NCBI GenBank assembly: GCA_003118195.1 | Contig: BEXV01001080.1 | Coordinates: 1 to 64,000, forward strand | Direction: 5' to 3' | Length of the DNA: 64,000 bases | Origin: Hemicentrotus pulcherrimus | Lineage: Eukaryota; Echinodermata; Echinoidea; Camarodonta; Strongylocentrotidae | Shown: positions 24,301 to 39,700 of the stretch, piece after piece | How positions within the stretch are numbered: the stretch's first letter is position 1 | How the letters are laid out: each line of letters begins with the position of its first letter | The notes under the pieces: generated by a model | Seen by the model: only the letters and a program-made list of their open reading frames with translations | What the model was told of the DNA's origin: nothing | The model's database searches: none | Position numbers and translations under genes: made by a program

Positions 24301-27300
24301 TAAAGCAGGAAGAGAGAAACAGTAATCATGAAGGCTTAATCGTTTCAGAGATGAAATTGCATGATAATACATAGGCATCCCAAAATGCAAAAGCCTATGA
24401 GGTTGGAATGTCTGCTATCAAGTAAGAAGCAAATGCTAGCTTCCCAAATGACAGAAATAACAATGATGCAAAGAAAAGCCTTGGGCTACATCACACAGAC
24501 ACAAGCGGATGTAAAAATGGGGAGAAACGGGAGAATCTTCAATTGTTGCATTGTATGAAGTGATTGCTGAACTTGCATGTTGAACATGAGACCACTCCAC
24601 TCTGCGAGGATGTTTTGCTGGAACTCAAACTGAGCGAGCAAGAGATGACAGTCTCTCATACAACAGTGATGTACAAAGAATACATATCCAAGTTAAGATT
24701 CCAAGGAATCTGAGGGAGCACAATTTAGAATTTCTTTTTCTGACTGTGAAGAAATACAAGTTTCTTAAAGGTGGAAATATGAGCTGGGATCTATTACAGT
24801 CTTGTATCCTTTATATCTCCCTGACTGAATGCAACTATTTGAAATTTCTCAATCAGTTGGATGATCATTCTGATCAGATAATCTTGAGGAATGCCACAGT
24901 ATTTCAATGGACAACCGATAAGCTCCATTCACCGGGACAATAACACCAAAATATACTCTTACAGGATTTTAGTCATAAGTGGGCGAGTTTGATTTGATTT
25001 AAGTATATCACATGTTTGTTGAGAGTCCAGCTCAAGTTATCTTGAGCTAAATATTCTATAGGTAAACATGAACTAGGTCAACACAGTAAATTTTGTGCCA
25101 AATGTTTTTTTCATATCTTTGTGCTCCATAGGAATCTTAACTTGGATATCTGATGATGCCATTAGTAGTCTCCTAACATGTTCACTCGATACTTACAGGC
25201 CCCGGTCGAAGAACTGGCTGATTTACCTACATTTTTTTGTTTAGCAAGTGACATGCAAAAGCAGGAATATGAGCATAATGTAGAGTTTGAAGTACTAGCC
25301 TATAGCTTAAGTCAACAAAATAATAATGACTGTATCATTAAGTAGGGACATCTGTTTCCTGGTGACTAGCAAATAACTATTTTTCTACCTAAAAGCAAGC
25401 TTTGATGTGCATTAAACTAAAACTCGAGGAAATAGCAAGTACAATTATACATATCCTGTAAATCAAAATTAAGCTACACTACATGTTATGGCAAGTTAAA
25501 TATGAAGACAATTTGACAACCATTTTGGTTACATGCACGTTTACACAACACTGACAAAATCCATCTTTTTTCACTGATAGTGACATGGCAGGATATACAC
25601 CCACAGGAAACTAAATGTGAATTCTGAACACAGGTCATTTGATTTATCATCAAAAGTGATTTTAGGAAAGAAACTTGTGTTAGCTATACTTTAAATAAAC
25701 CCAGTATAACCTGTTTATTCAGGTATTTTACAAATCATCTGTATAGATTTTTGCATGCTTTTAGAGATCATATGTATGGATTTCTTCAAAAAAACTTGCT
25801 TGAAAAGAAAAAGAAATGTGCAATTATATTTCTTTTAGAGAAAAGATGATTATCAGATTATTTTGCAGGAACAAGATGCGTACCGAAAAATTGACATTTG
25901 GGAATAGGATAGGAAAGGTACAATTGGTAGGTAGGTAATGTGATAAAAGTTTTTGACAAACAACTGTAATATATTCAAGATTTCTCAGGTTTGTTATAAA
26001 TGACAAAGTAGTAGATACTGACTCACATTTATTTGAGTTGATTAAATAATAAAGCTGAAAGCATTGAAGTTAACCACAGATCTGGTCATGGTCATGGATT
26101 TTGTAGCAACATTTTTCTCTTGATACATTCAAACTGTCTCAGACCACATCCAAAATTATCATTTTATGAATGACTTGAAGTTTGCAGCTACTTATCTTCC
26201 TTCAAATCCAAGAATAATAGTCATGCTAAAAGATCTACATGCAAGAATATGGAATACTGCTCTATTTACTCTCTGTCAATTCTATTGAGGTGAGTTAGCT
26301 AGCTTGCACAACATTTTTTTTTCTTTCTTTCTAATCATGAAACTAAAAGGCAAATATATACTTTTAAAAAGAGGCAATTATGAAGAATGTGGTGAGAGAG
26401 ATAAATGCATACGCGGGAGTGAAGAATGGGTGGGATAGACTTACTGTTGTGAGTTTCTCAAGTGCGGTGAATCTTTCTTCCTGGCAATAGAGGGCCTTCT
26501 CAAAGGCCTCGTGCCTCTTGATCAACTTCTCCACCTCATCCAGAGAGTCCTGAAATGTAAAGCAAATACAAGTTCAGCAACGTGCTCACACTCCCTATTT
26601 CATAAATGTATTTGCACTTGCACCTCCTAGTTCATTATAAGCATTTGTCTACAGTACCCCATCCAAAGAAACTAAGGTTTTAACTTCAGTAAAAATGGGA
26701 AAAAGGGAATTGTTGACAAGTATGGATAGTTGGGGTAATACATGTGATTGTGGTGAAATGACTCGGATCTTATCATTTATATAGTATTGAATGTGAAATT
26801 TCACCATCTAGTATCTGTCTGGGGGATAGGCACAGGCATAATAAGCATAATGAGATCTTATAAAACAAATTGCTATTGCATCTTGTTTCAAAATACACTT
26901 AATATTCATAAAAAACTGGAAAGGCCGTCTAAGAGGCAATGAAAAGGTTAGTTCTACTCACTCCATAATCGTCACTTCTCAGGTACTGCTCTTGGCTCAT
27001 CAGCCAGGCTTCAGCAGCATGGGCATCACGGGCAAACTGGTATACCTCCAGAACTACACAAAATAATAACAAATTAGTTAACACAGTGGCATTACATGAT
27101 GGAGGCAATACCATATGGATTTCTTTACCGTGTGTATTACAGACCTAAAATGTTGTATTACTTACTCTTCCTACTTAACATGTTGATGTAGTTGCTATCC
27201 CTTCATGTACATGTATTTCCCTAGAGATACAAATTACAATATCATTGGACCTAGTGATTAGATGAGTAATTATACGTTAAACAGTAGAATGCTAAATCAG

Positions 27301-27657
27301 ACTCTTGTAAAAATGAGCATTGAGCGTAATTAAATACTCTTTAACCACTTATTAGCATCTACTGCAATAGTTAGCCCCATTATTACAAAAACATCAAATT
27401 TCAGTGGGAGAAAAAAAAACTTTGGGTTTCTTGTCTCATCAAGAAAACAGATGTATTTCATTTGTTTTCTCCTTGTCTCTGAGCATAGTAAATTATAGAC
27501 ATATACTCATAATAATTGGGGTAAAAACTGAATTAAAAAAGAAGATACTCACTGAGCTGAAGGTATTCCCATCTGTGTTCCCAGTCAGCGATCATCTCCT
27601 GACGCTTGCTACCGACCTGCACTAGCTTGGTATGGATCTATATACATGAGAGAGAGG

Positions 27658-27705
<48 letters not shown>

Positions 27706-30700
27706 GTGAGAGAGTGATTTTGGATATTCCCTTAAAGAGACGAACAAATGGTCAATAGTTCATGAGTGATATCCGTTACTCCAGGTAACAGGGTGCAGAA
27801 ATCAATTGTGCTCAGATCCTCAATGGTTTACGTGTTAAATTTTTGTGTGTGCGAGCACAGACACCTTACAGTGCTTTTTGTCTGCAATTCCCAAATGATT
27901 GAAAATTTCAGTCATTTTTCAAGCGAAAAAAAACAAGACAGTTTCTCAGATTTTCTGTGATGATTTAACCAATCTTTACTCAATAAAAAATGAGGTAAGA
28001 ATTCTTGGTATGTTTGTGTTTCAATTCAGCATATAAAAGACATATCAACTGCTTTAATATTCGAGGCCTTGCTGTCAAAGCAGTCGATATCTCTATACTA
28101 CCAACACTCCATGTTGGTTAATGGTTGCAGAAATCTCTCAAAGCTTTACAATTGATAACTACAAAGTAGAAAGGGATACAATTTGTTTACTCCCAATAAA
28201 TTTTCTATCGCCAGGAATTCAGCACATATAATGTAAAACAGACAAATGGGTATTAATTACCATAACAACTTGTTGTGTTGTACAAAATGTGTATTTCTCT
28301 TGCTCCCACCCCCACTTGTGAATGCTTTCATATCAAGCAGAATGATATAAACATGTGTTAGAGAATACAGAATGAAATGAGGAGACTTACATCCTTGGAT
28401 GCGTAGTGATCTCTTGCCAGCATGTCTTTACCCATGGTAAAGCATTCTGTGAAGTTACCATCCCTAGTGTCAATCTCTGCCTTGATGTTCTGATGACCGT
28501 TCATCAGAAGCTCAACACCGGATACATCCCTGCACAATGAAAATTGAACGCAATGCTAGATAGGATATTCACACAAATGCCATTTCAAAGACATACACAT
28601 CATATCCTAACTGTTGAGTACTAATAGCCTCAACTGCTCTTCATTACACTAACTCATGCGTGATATTATCTCACACAATAATCTTGAAGCATTTACACCC
28701 TGAGCAATGGTATTGAATCAAATATTTTGGCTTTATACATGCTCATGTCTTTATCTATCAATTAATCCAAACTTTATGATCACATAACAGAATTCAAAGT
28801 AAGCCAACATTGATCTAACAGCAAGGGATCTCTTCCTATTGTTCTTTTCTGAAGTAAATGTACATCGTTTTCATCAACAATAGTGAATTCATCAACACTA
28901 TTGTATTCCTAATAATAATCATTATCAATAATCAGGGCTTCCTTGCACATTCATGTATGGTGAATATCAGGCTTCTTTACTATATCAAACCATATGGGAT
29001 GACCTCTTTAAGCCAATGGCTCATCTTCCAAAATTCATTGTGATCTCAACCCATCACAAGCTGTACCGGAAAGATTTTTAAAATCCAAATAACTTTCTTC
29101 TTCTATAGATTTTTAACTCTTGGAGGGAACCCATAGAAGAAGATACAAAACATCTGGCATCAGTCATATGGATCCCACAGACAGGAAAGCTTGGAAAGTA
29201 GCCATCAAGGAAATGAAATGTCCAACCCCACAAAGAAGGACCAATGGACTTCAAACGCTGATGATGATGATGATGATGATGAGATACCGAGTGACATCTT
29301 ACCTGGCCTTGTCCTGGTTGATGATCTGCAGGAGGATGTCCTCCATCCACATCATGAGCGCCCTCACAAGGTTGAGGAATCTGAAGAGCTCATCGGTCTG
29401 GTCTAGTCTCACACAGCGGAACTTGATAGATGAGTTAAGGTTGTTCCATGCATCCACCACCTCCTGTTCTCGGGTGTCAATCTCCCTGGCCTTGTCACCA
29501 GCATAGGCAGCACGAAGACGGCCAGCCTCCTCCTGAACATCATTGACCTGAAGGATCGGGAAAGCATGAAATCATTTAATATAGGGTTTGCTGAAGCAGT
29601 TGTAGTGAATGTTTTAGATAATAATTCCTTGAATCCTCATCCAATCTCCTTATCTGCTCTACACCCGTATACAATTAAACTCAACCTTAAATTTATCTCT
29701 TAAATTTGGACCATAGTTATTTTTTAAATTTCTTTATCAAAAGAGAACTTTTCTTTTCTGCCCTCTCACACAATGATATATTATCCACAAACATATGCCA
29801 AATCAGTATTTTGGCCTTCTAACAAAAAATTGATCACAACTTACTCATGATTACTGAACCTAATATCTATTACAAGGTTGTGCAAAATGCTCAATTTTGT
29901 TAATGGGCAGACAAATGCTGACGCGCTACAGTGAGAAATGATAAGGTAATTAGACATACCTGTTGGCCAAGAGCAGAAAGATCACTCTGGAAGGAGACAT
30001 GTTTCCTCTGTAAGATGGCTACTGACTGATGATCCTTGCCTAGCTCCTCAGACATCTCCTGTTGCTTCTCCTGTTTATCATTAACGAATAATACCATGGA
30101 AACAGACCATTTAGAGGAAGAAATAATCATCTAAAAATATTGATCATTCTTAAATGAACTGTGGTAGAGATGTTTAGTGAAAAATATCGCTCAAACACTT
30201 TTATTCAAATGGATACTTCCACACAACTTTAAACCTGTTGATCACAGTTACCTTCCAATCAGTAGGTTTAAATGTTTCAATCAATTACACTCAATAGCAT
30301 GGCACATGAAGAGTGTATTCAACAAAGTTTTAGACTTACCTGGATATGAGCAAGGACATCCTTAGCATCAGAATAGAACTTGTGAAGCTCATACGAAGCG
30401 GCCAACATCTGCAGAGAGAGAAAGAGAACATTGTTAGAATTCAGTGAAAGCTTAAATCCTGGAAATTGTTCTATCAAATTAGATTGAAACATACGGCAAA
30501 GATGGACATGTAGATTTCAATGGGGAGAAACACAATCATTGATTAATGAAGATAAAGATATTGCAAGGATTACATAAAGGTGGTATTGGACTAAAGAGAT
30601 GGAGAGAAGGGATGGATGAAAAGTGGGTAGAAGGGAAAAAACATTTGGAAAGAGGTAAAAAGAAAAATTACATTATACAACAAAAAGTCAAGACGGGGAA

Positions 30701-33700
30701 AGAGAGAGAGGGAGTACAGAAGGGGAAGGTAGCACCAACAGAGAATAAAAAGGAGATACACATGGACCCAAAGGGTATTTTTTTAAAGTGAAAAAAAGTG
30801 AAGGAACAATAAACACAAATGAAAACCATGCTGTCTTTGACTCACCCTGGTCCTTGTATCGATGAGTTCCAGGAGATCAGCCCATGCCTCGTTGATTTGG
30901 TCTTTCCATTCCGAGATGGTTGCAGCATCAGCATGGCCCTCATTGATGAGTTTGTCACAGGTTCTGTTGGTGTGGGCAACATTCTCTGTGCCGATGTTGT
31001 GGGTATCGCGGGCAAACTCTGCAAACCGTTGCTGCAACATCTGAGCAACAAACAAGAAATAAACCTTACTAAACGCTGCTCTTCCTTTGAACCTGATATT
31101 GAATACCTTGTATTATGATATTTACTATTTTCATGAGGATGCTTTATAAATATATAGTTCCTACAAAGACAGTTATCTTTAAAAAAAATCAAATTCAATA
31201 AGTGAGGAAAAAGACAGCCCGATATTGATATCCAATAATTCTCTGGCAAATAAACCATACATTTCAATCTCTTTCTAACATAATTTGTATGCCATATGAC
31301 TATCTACTCTGACAAAAAAATAAAGCTTCTCTTTTTTTAAAAAGAATATCACCAACAACAAAAAAAGGGAAAAAAAGGGAGATAGATGAAATCCTCAACA
31401 TACCGTGACATGCTCAAGGTCCTGTCCAAGTTCATGAGACCCAGCAACGACTTCCCTCTCGGCAATCCATTGTTCGATGTCATCGACCTCCTGGTTGAGG
31501 GCAAAGAGTCTGGTGGTCTCCTGAAGGCGAGCTCTCCTCTCCTCAGCAAGATCCTTCAGACCAGCATACAGCTTGTCAATCTGAGATTGACGGATTGCAA
31601 TCTGGTCACTGTTGAGATGGTGCAATAAAAAGAAAAAATACATTACATGATTGTAATGCAACTCACAGGTAACATTAAGGTGCTTTCCCTTTAACGTGAT
31701 ATTGAGTTGACAGAAAAGCCTAGCGTAGCACTGAAGTTAGCTTGGTTATGAGAAGATAATTTTCAGATAAGAGTATCATAATTATATCATCAGTAGAATT
31801 TATATAATTCCAATATGGTCAAAATATATGAGACCAGACACATTTGACCAATGTCCTTCAAAGTGACTTGGTAACATAGTTGAAGGTTGATGAAACAAAT
31901 TGCTTAATTTTTGTATAAAATGTTACTTACTATATTCCTTCTACTGTACTTACCCTCTGACATGCAAAACATCCTGAAAACATTCTCAAACCACGAAGAT
32001 ATCTATGGTTTTCTTTAATGGCGTCGATGTATGACACCCTCTAACAGTGATTCACAGTAAATTCTCCCAACCATTTTTGAATTTTCCCAACCGTTTTTCC
32101 ATGAAAAAAAAAAAGACATAAAACAGGCTACAAAAAATCTGTCAAGACTTAAATGTCTGGAATGTGATGAAGAGAAATTTTATTGCTTTGTGAGATTTCC
32201 ATTTACCTAAAATATAATTAAATTGTAATAATATAGTTGGGAGAATTAAGGAATCGATCAGATCAGTTTTTCCCAATTTGTACCATGAATAATGGTCCTT
32301 TTTAACTCAAATTTTTAGATTTTTAGATTGTACACCTAGCATTGAAGTCACTACCTTAGCACCACTATCTCTCATCTGAACAATGTTACCAAGTCCCTTT
32401 AAATAAATATTTTAACATAAAGCCATTATGGTTGGAGCGTGTGTCCATGTAATTAATACTTCAAAACATTCTTTAGATTCCTTATTCAATGGGGAATAAC
32501 AAAGTTGACAAGGTACATGTCTTGAGAAATATTTAATACTTCCCCAAGTTTCAGTAGGAAACAGAGAATACAGATCTGCTAGCAGCAAAGAGTACATGAA
32601 TGTCCTAGTCAAACCAAACCCAGTCACACCTACCTCTGTGGATGTGCCTCATCGATGAGCTGTTTGGCCTCATGTGAGACCTCATTGATAGTCTCAGCAT
32701 AGTCCTCTACAGCACTCTCTAGGATAGCATGCTTCTTAGCCATGGTAGCAGCACTGGCTTCATCCTTAGCACGCTCTTCACCCATCATGTACAGCTCCTG
32801 TTCACTCATCCAGGCCTCAGCCTCTGCTGCATTGAAGTAGTACTGTTCAAAGAAGAAATAAAAATACATTAATCAATCAGCACATTTATCAAGTTATTAG
32901 CAAAATGGACTAGAATAGTATACCGGTAATGGAATAGTTACAGGTGCTGTTCTATGTGACACAACAAACAGTAAAATCAAAATTAATTTAAGGCTCAGCA
33001 TGAATTATTTTATACCCCTTAAGAAGTGTTTGATGTGATTTTTCTGATCTGAGAGATTATTTAAGTGATTATATTAGTAAAATATGTATATCTAGGCAAA
33101 AAAACCTGTTAGGTAATGAACAGCGTAGTAAAGTGAGAGACACCACCATGATATACTGACTGGGGTGGTGATACATTTCAAGTACTTTGGTCAGGTTAAT
33201 GTCACTGGTAAGGCCCTACATGAAAGTTATTATCGTCAATATTATCATAACTATACAATGTGATGTCCTAAGCATGGAAAGGGTACTTACCTGTTGTGCC
33301 TTATTCGAGTCAACCAGCTTATCTTTCCTGCCAGAGATGGCTGACTTGAGCATAATGACGTGTTCCTCCAGCTCTGTGATGCTGACCTTGATGTGCTCTG
33401 ACTGAGGATGGCCCTGCTCAATCATGGCCTTACCCCGCTTTATCACCTCTTCCACCTGAGGCACATGGCCATCCACCTCGGCATTGAGAGTGTTGGTCTT
33501 CTTCTGCAGGGTCTGGACTGCTTGTAGGTTGTTGCCCACATCGTGGGAAGTGGCCAGGGGCAGCTTCTCCTGGACCCAGATCTGTAGCAACAGGAGTGAT
33601 CAGTATCAATAAAGCATTTTTCAGGTGAAGACGTGAAGTGAAATGTAATGTTCAGGCAAAGTACTGGACAATATATGTTCCTGTAATTCTTATCAAAGAA

Positions 33701-36700
33701 TCCAAAGTGGAGCCATAATATCATACTTATATCTCTGTTGTAAGAATGATCATGATGAAAGTATTCTTAAGTGTATTGCATTTATTATTGGGCTGAAAGA
33801 GGCCACTCTATTGCGATGTACATAGGAAACTCTCTATGGTGTCTGCAAGGAAACACTCGTGATAGCTTACCTTCCTTCACAACTATATTTTAGATGTTTT
33901 TTTTTTTTTTAACTTTTCTCTTTACTTTCGTCTTTCTTTTTTTCATTTTTTTAAAAATTCAGTTATGAGTTTTTGATCGATAGGGTGGGTGGTAGATGCA
34001 CAACATTATTCATTATAGGCTCTGTATAAGCTTGGCTTGTTAGAACTCTTGTGAGTAATGTGCCGCGGGATTCCATATCCTTAAACTGCTGGCGAACAGA
34101 GCAACAACACCAAGCTCTGTAATTATTAGGATCTCTGTCCAGTAGTGCCGTGTTTGTGCCATCGAACTGAATCAACCAAATCAATTGTTTCATAATATAT
34201 ATAAATATGCAGTATTTTTCCCGTAACATGAGAGTGATTTTAATAGTTTCATACTATTAATTAAATGTAATGTTAACTGTTACTGTATGATTGTTTTAAA
34301 TGGGGGCATGCTACAAGAGTCCTATCTCGCACCCCGGGGCAACGTGTCTGACACGGCCGGTTGTAGCAACTACTCCAAAGATCAAGATTACATTAATCTT
34401 GATCTAAGGAGATACGAACGAACGAGCTTACCTTCTCATCATCTAGATCCCTGAGAACCTGGTAACCCTGCTGTTGTGCCTCAAGCTCTTCTCGCCTCTT
34501 CTTGAGGGGATCTGACAGGTTGCTGAAGCGCTGGGCCATCAGTTCCTTCTTGGCCGTCACCTTCTCTATGTGCTCCACATTCTCTAGTGATGATACCTGG
34601 CATTGCAAGCTCTCAACCTCCTCTTGCTTGATCACCAGGAACTGTTCATACACCTGAAGGATCAGACAACATTCACTTTGTCACTTATTCTGCAGTTACT
34701 GCACATGTAATCAATTTTCTCAAATTCACTTTTAATATACCAAATAATATGGTACAATAGAAAACTTGAACCATCAAAAGAGGCATCAAGTTATGATTGT
34801 GTGTAGATGAAACTGAAATAGTTGGAAAATTGTAAATCTTTTTTTACAGCTGTAAAGCCTATGGAAAAGCTTCAACCTGTACATCAGTAGTGTTAATTAA
34901 GTTTACTCTTAGAAAGAGATGAGATTAAAATAACTTACAAAGGCTCACACATCTCTACCATAACAAGCAAGCAAGGCCTCATCATATATCAGTAAAAGCA
35001 TTGGTTTTTACAACTTCAAAGGAATAATAGCTATAACATATCCAAAAAATTGATTGATTTTAAATTATATCGAATCACAACTTCTTGTATTGAATATCCA
35101 CAACTGTACTATAAGACAATGTTCCTACCTGTTGTTTCTTGAGCAAGTTGTTGACTGAGACAAGGTCACCAGCAGCGTCAGCATGGCACAGCTCAGTCTC
35201 CAAGTCCACGATCTTCTGCTCCATGTCATCACATGCGTCGGTGAAGAGCTGTTGGCTGTTGGCTTCAAACAGGGTCTTGCCCTTGGTCTTGGTGGTGTTC
35301 TCAAGCTCGTTCCACTGCTGCTCCAGGTCTGCGATCTTTGCCTGGACCTCCTCTTCGGTCTCTGGCTTCTCCTTGATCAGTTCATCTCCATGCTGAAATG
35401 ATTATAATAAAGGAAAATGAAACCAATCAATGTATGCATCATCAAGACACTCAGCGTGTTTTCTCCTTTCAAAAAGTCTTCATTACTTTAGTAAGCTCAT
35501 CAAGGATGACTGATGAGAAGTAATTGATGAACATCACAATCATACTTGTAGAACTGCTGCAACATTCATACAAATAAAAGGGGAAGGAGACACTCATTTC
35601 ATTGAAATGGAAACCTGTGTTATTCTTACACATACTTTAAAAATGATGTATTACACATAATTCTAAAAGCTAGCAATGTATTTCCCATACAAATACATAT
35701 ATGTCATCTTGTGTATTAACTCTTTCTTCACCAAAGATCGAAACCCCAAACTGCCACATTATTTTAGAGTATATGCACATATGAAAGGTACATGTTACAA
35801 AAGTAGACTCGTTCCATTTGATGACCCAAGCCTGAAACAAGTTGACACAGGATGCATACCTCTTTGAGCTTGTCAAGGCGTTCCTTGTTGGCGACCAGTT
35901 CAGCTTCAAAGGCCTGGTGTTTCTGCCATTTGCTGTGAAGGCTCCTGGCTCCATCGTAGGTCTCTTCCTGAGCTACGACCATCTTCTCCACCACCCAGAG
36001 ACCAAGCTCCTCAGCCTCCTGCAGGAAGGACTGCAGGAGACGGTTGTCCTTTAGCTTTTCAAGCATAGCCTCTGCAGCAAGACGGTTGGCCTTTCGTCTG
36101 TTTGTGTACAAGAAGAAAGGAAAATTGCACTATTACCTGGAAAAGATTTCCTAACTGGAATGGCAGGCTTGGTGATTGTATTAAGCTGGAGGGACTTGGA
36201 AAGGATAAAATATCCAGGTATAATTATCCCTACACAATAAGATAATTGAATTTCATAAACACACAAACCATTCAGCAATAGTTCATAAAGTCCTCCAAAG
36301 TCCTCCCACTATTGTCCTACAGAATGAATTCATTTCATTTCCTGACAGAACATGCAGTAATACTAATATCTCTTTGAAATTCTGTTACTACTAGAACACT
36401 CATAAGACAATGACTGTCAGGTGAATTAATTCTGTATATTGCATGCAATTATACTGCAGGGTATGATATCATGGCTATGCTCTGATAAAAGACAGATATA
36501 AGAACTGACCTCTCATCGATGTTCTCTGCCTTCTTGTTGATCTTATCTGCAGCATAATGGTCTTCATCACAGAGCCTGTTGGCAAAGGACAACACGGTGT
36601 TGATCTTCTCATCATTGGTAGCCATCTGGTCAATGAAGTGCTCGTACTTCTTGATGGCTTCATCACAGGCTTCAAGAGAGTTCTGTCCAGAGATCAAAAA

Positions 36701-39700
36701 ATAGTAAAGTCAACATGAAATAGGGATAACCAAAGGAGATACAAGATTATTTCTAAAACTGACTTCCATTCTCAAAGGGTTTTCTCAATAAACATTTGAA
36801 GAAGAAAGAACTGTGGAGTAATAACCAATTCAGCAATTTCACATCAAAATCTATATGAAACAATTAAAAAGAACATATCAAGTTTAGTCTTTCCGTGCAA
36901 AAAGAATATAAGCATTAGACATAGGTTCAAACAAAAGTCAAAATGAATTTTGGCTTTCCATGATTCATTGTCTGCTTAAGAAAGAAGGAAATTTGGCCTT
37001 ACCGGTTGCTCAACCTTGGTGAGGAAGTTCTCCTGTTGATTGAGGATGCTATCAGCCTGGCGTGCATCACGCTGGAACATCTGGTAGTTGAGAGCCTGGG
37101 AGAGCAGGAGCTGACGATTGTCCCACATCTGGTGCAGTTCCAGCCATCCATCATCCAAGGCTTGCAGACGCTAAGAAAAAAAATATGAGGGGATATAGTT
37201 TGCAATGGTAACATCAAACCATCCTTACAACTTATAAATCAACAGCACATGGGACCTTCAAATACAGTGACATTTAATGCTAATGTCATCAAGACATTGC
37301 TTATATTCATTCCTAGGTTTTCAAATACAGCGTGGACTTGTCCTAGGACATTCCTCTCTGTTTTATTTACGCTTACTCATAAACAATACTCTGGTTTAAA
37401 TTAAGCAAATAACCAAGTACAAAAAATGTTTAACATTTCAAGATAAAATAGGATATTTTTTCAGGATTGGTGAGGTCTTTTTACCTGTCTGAGGAACATG
37501 TACTGTGTGTCTGTCTGTCCCTCGGTGATGCGTTCACCATTCTCCTTCATCTTGGCGTACTTGTCTTCATAGCCGTCAATCTCATCCTTGATGGCAGCAT
37601 GTTTGTTGAGGTACTTCTCAGCCTCAGCCAGGGACTCTGGGGTCTCTTCTGAAGCCACTGTGGTCATGGTTGTGGACAACCAAGCCTGGAAGTCATCCAG
37701 GTCGCGCAAGAATTGATGGAGGTCACCGGCTTCAGCCAGAGCAGCTTCGCGAGATTTCAGCTGCAAGGGGCAGATAGATTGAGAAGCTTTAGTAAATCAG
37801 TATTTTCAAGTCAATTAATCCTAATAACTGTCTGTGTTATACCAGATGAATACGATAATCACCCATTTACTTCTTTTGCCCCAATACTCTGGAACAATCT
37901 TTTCATCTACATCTAAGAAGCCTCCTCCATAGACACTTTCAAGAATCATCTTAAATCTTACCTTTTAGGCAATTCTATCAGAAGTAGTAGTGATGGCGGA
38001 AGTGGTAGTAGTAAAATTGTGTATCTCTCTCTTTATCTCCTTTCACTTTTTGTCCTTTATACACTTAGAAAATTGTATTAGGCACCTTCTAACTGTTATA
38101 TATTATTATCAATATCTCTGAATCAAGTACTTGATGAAAAGTGATAATGAAAATTATCTTGCAATCATATATGACATTCACTACAGAAGAAAATCAACTC
38201 CCTCGTGCGGCAAGTAGAGGAGGTGATCAAGCAGGGAAGGCCAACATTGAGCAGAGCCATCCTAACTTCTTTTCTCAACTATTTTAGATGTTTACATCCA
38301 TATTATTTTTGAGTTTCATTCTCTTCCACAAAAAGTGATGTGATTTCAGTACAAAACTCACAATTTATTCATGATTTGTTTTTCTTGATCCTGTTCATTT
38401 TTGCCACTTACCAGTTCCTTGAGTTCCAGCCATACAATCATGATCTCATCATATCTCTTCTTGATGAGTTCTGCCTCCTCAGGATGTTCTTCGGCAAGCT
38501 TCTGTGCCTCGTTGTCAAGGGCTTCAAGCTAGACAGAGAGAAAAAGGAAACAAAATGAAGATATTGAAACCTGATATTACAGAAAAACAAAGAGAAGAAT
38601 TTGAAATGGTGAAAGCCAGGATAAGAGGTAATCAAATAATTGAACAACAGCACATGACTTGATGGGTTTATCAGATTTTGGTTTGTTCAAAGAAAAAGTC
38701 AGAGTAGCTATGGAGTTTCACATAGATGATCAATAAACAAAAGAAATGAATAATATTCTAGTTAAACGTATCTTTACACGGTAGAAATCTAAATCCTGAA
38801 AGGGAACACATACGTCAACACTTCTATTGAATATGTGCAAAACTTGTGTAAGATTTGGTTGCAGTAGAGCCGGTGATTTACCTTAGCCTCAATGGCAGCC
38901 AGGTCGCTCTCCATACCCTTTAGCCTGCGCTGGAGTACCATGATGCCTCCCAGGTCATTGCCGAGCTCTTCGGTGGCCTGGATGAGACGTGCCTTGTCCC
39001 TGATCCATTGGGTGGTCTCCTGGCACTCGATGTGGTAGGTCTGTACCTCTGTGACTGCCATGACAGCATCCCGCTTCTGCTGCAGAAGGGCACGTAGATC
39101 CGCCCATCTACATAGGACAAACAGGAAACAGGTTTGTAGTTTATAATGAATGAATGAAAGCTGCTAAGGTTATTGCTCATATACTTACACATCAAAGACA
39201 GAGACTGTACAAACTTAGCTGCATAGCTATAATGCTTGAAACCATTTCTAATGGGTTCAGTATGCACAGATATTTATTGAACACAAACTATTAACACTGT
39301 GCATTGTTTTATTCCGACAACATTTTCTTGGCTTATCCACAAGACAATCTCTCATCAAAAAGATGCCTCTCACAATCATGCATGATTGCTTACCTTGAGT
39401 TGAGCTGGTTCTGTTTGGTAGTGATCTCTGTTGAGTTCGGGTGCTCTACGGCTAGCAGCTGTCTGGCCAGTTGGTTGACTAATTCCACCTTGGCTCCGTT
39501 GACCTCTACCTCACCCTCCAGGCGGTCAAAGCGTGCTAAGATGACCTCGTTGGATTCCAGGTCCTCAGCAGGGATCAGAGCATTCAATGTGTGCTCCTAT
39601 AGAAAGAAGGAACAGGAATGGTGTAGATGTGGGTTGGTTTCTAGCTTCATTAAGACCATATCATTTTGCATTCTCAATTATGACTGAAGTATTAGCCTCG

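Noticed and set aside
29120..29506. 128-codon plus-strand open frame
   Set aside because: It is the antisense of spectrin exon 30 and the adjoining (GAT)n repeat; a poly-Met run comes from the repeat.
30546..30791. 81-codon Lys/Glu/Gly-rich open frame
   Set aside because: Low-complexity purine tract in intron 27 read as protein.
30842..31267. 141-codon minus-strand open frame over spectrin exon 27
   Set aside because: Out of frame with spectrin; the correct frame gives a perfect repeat 14 match.
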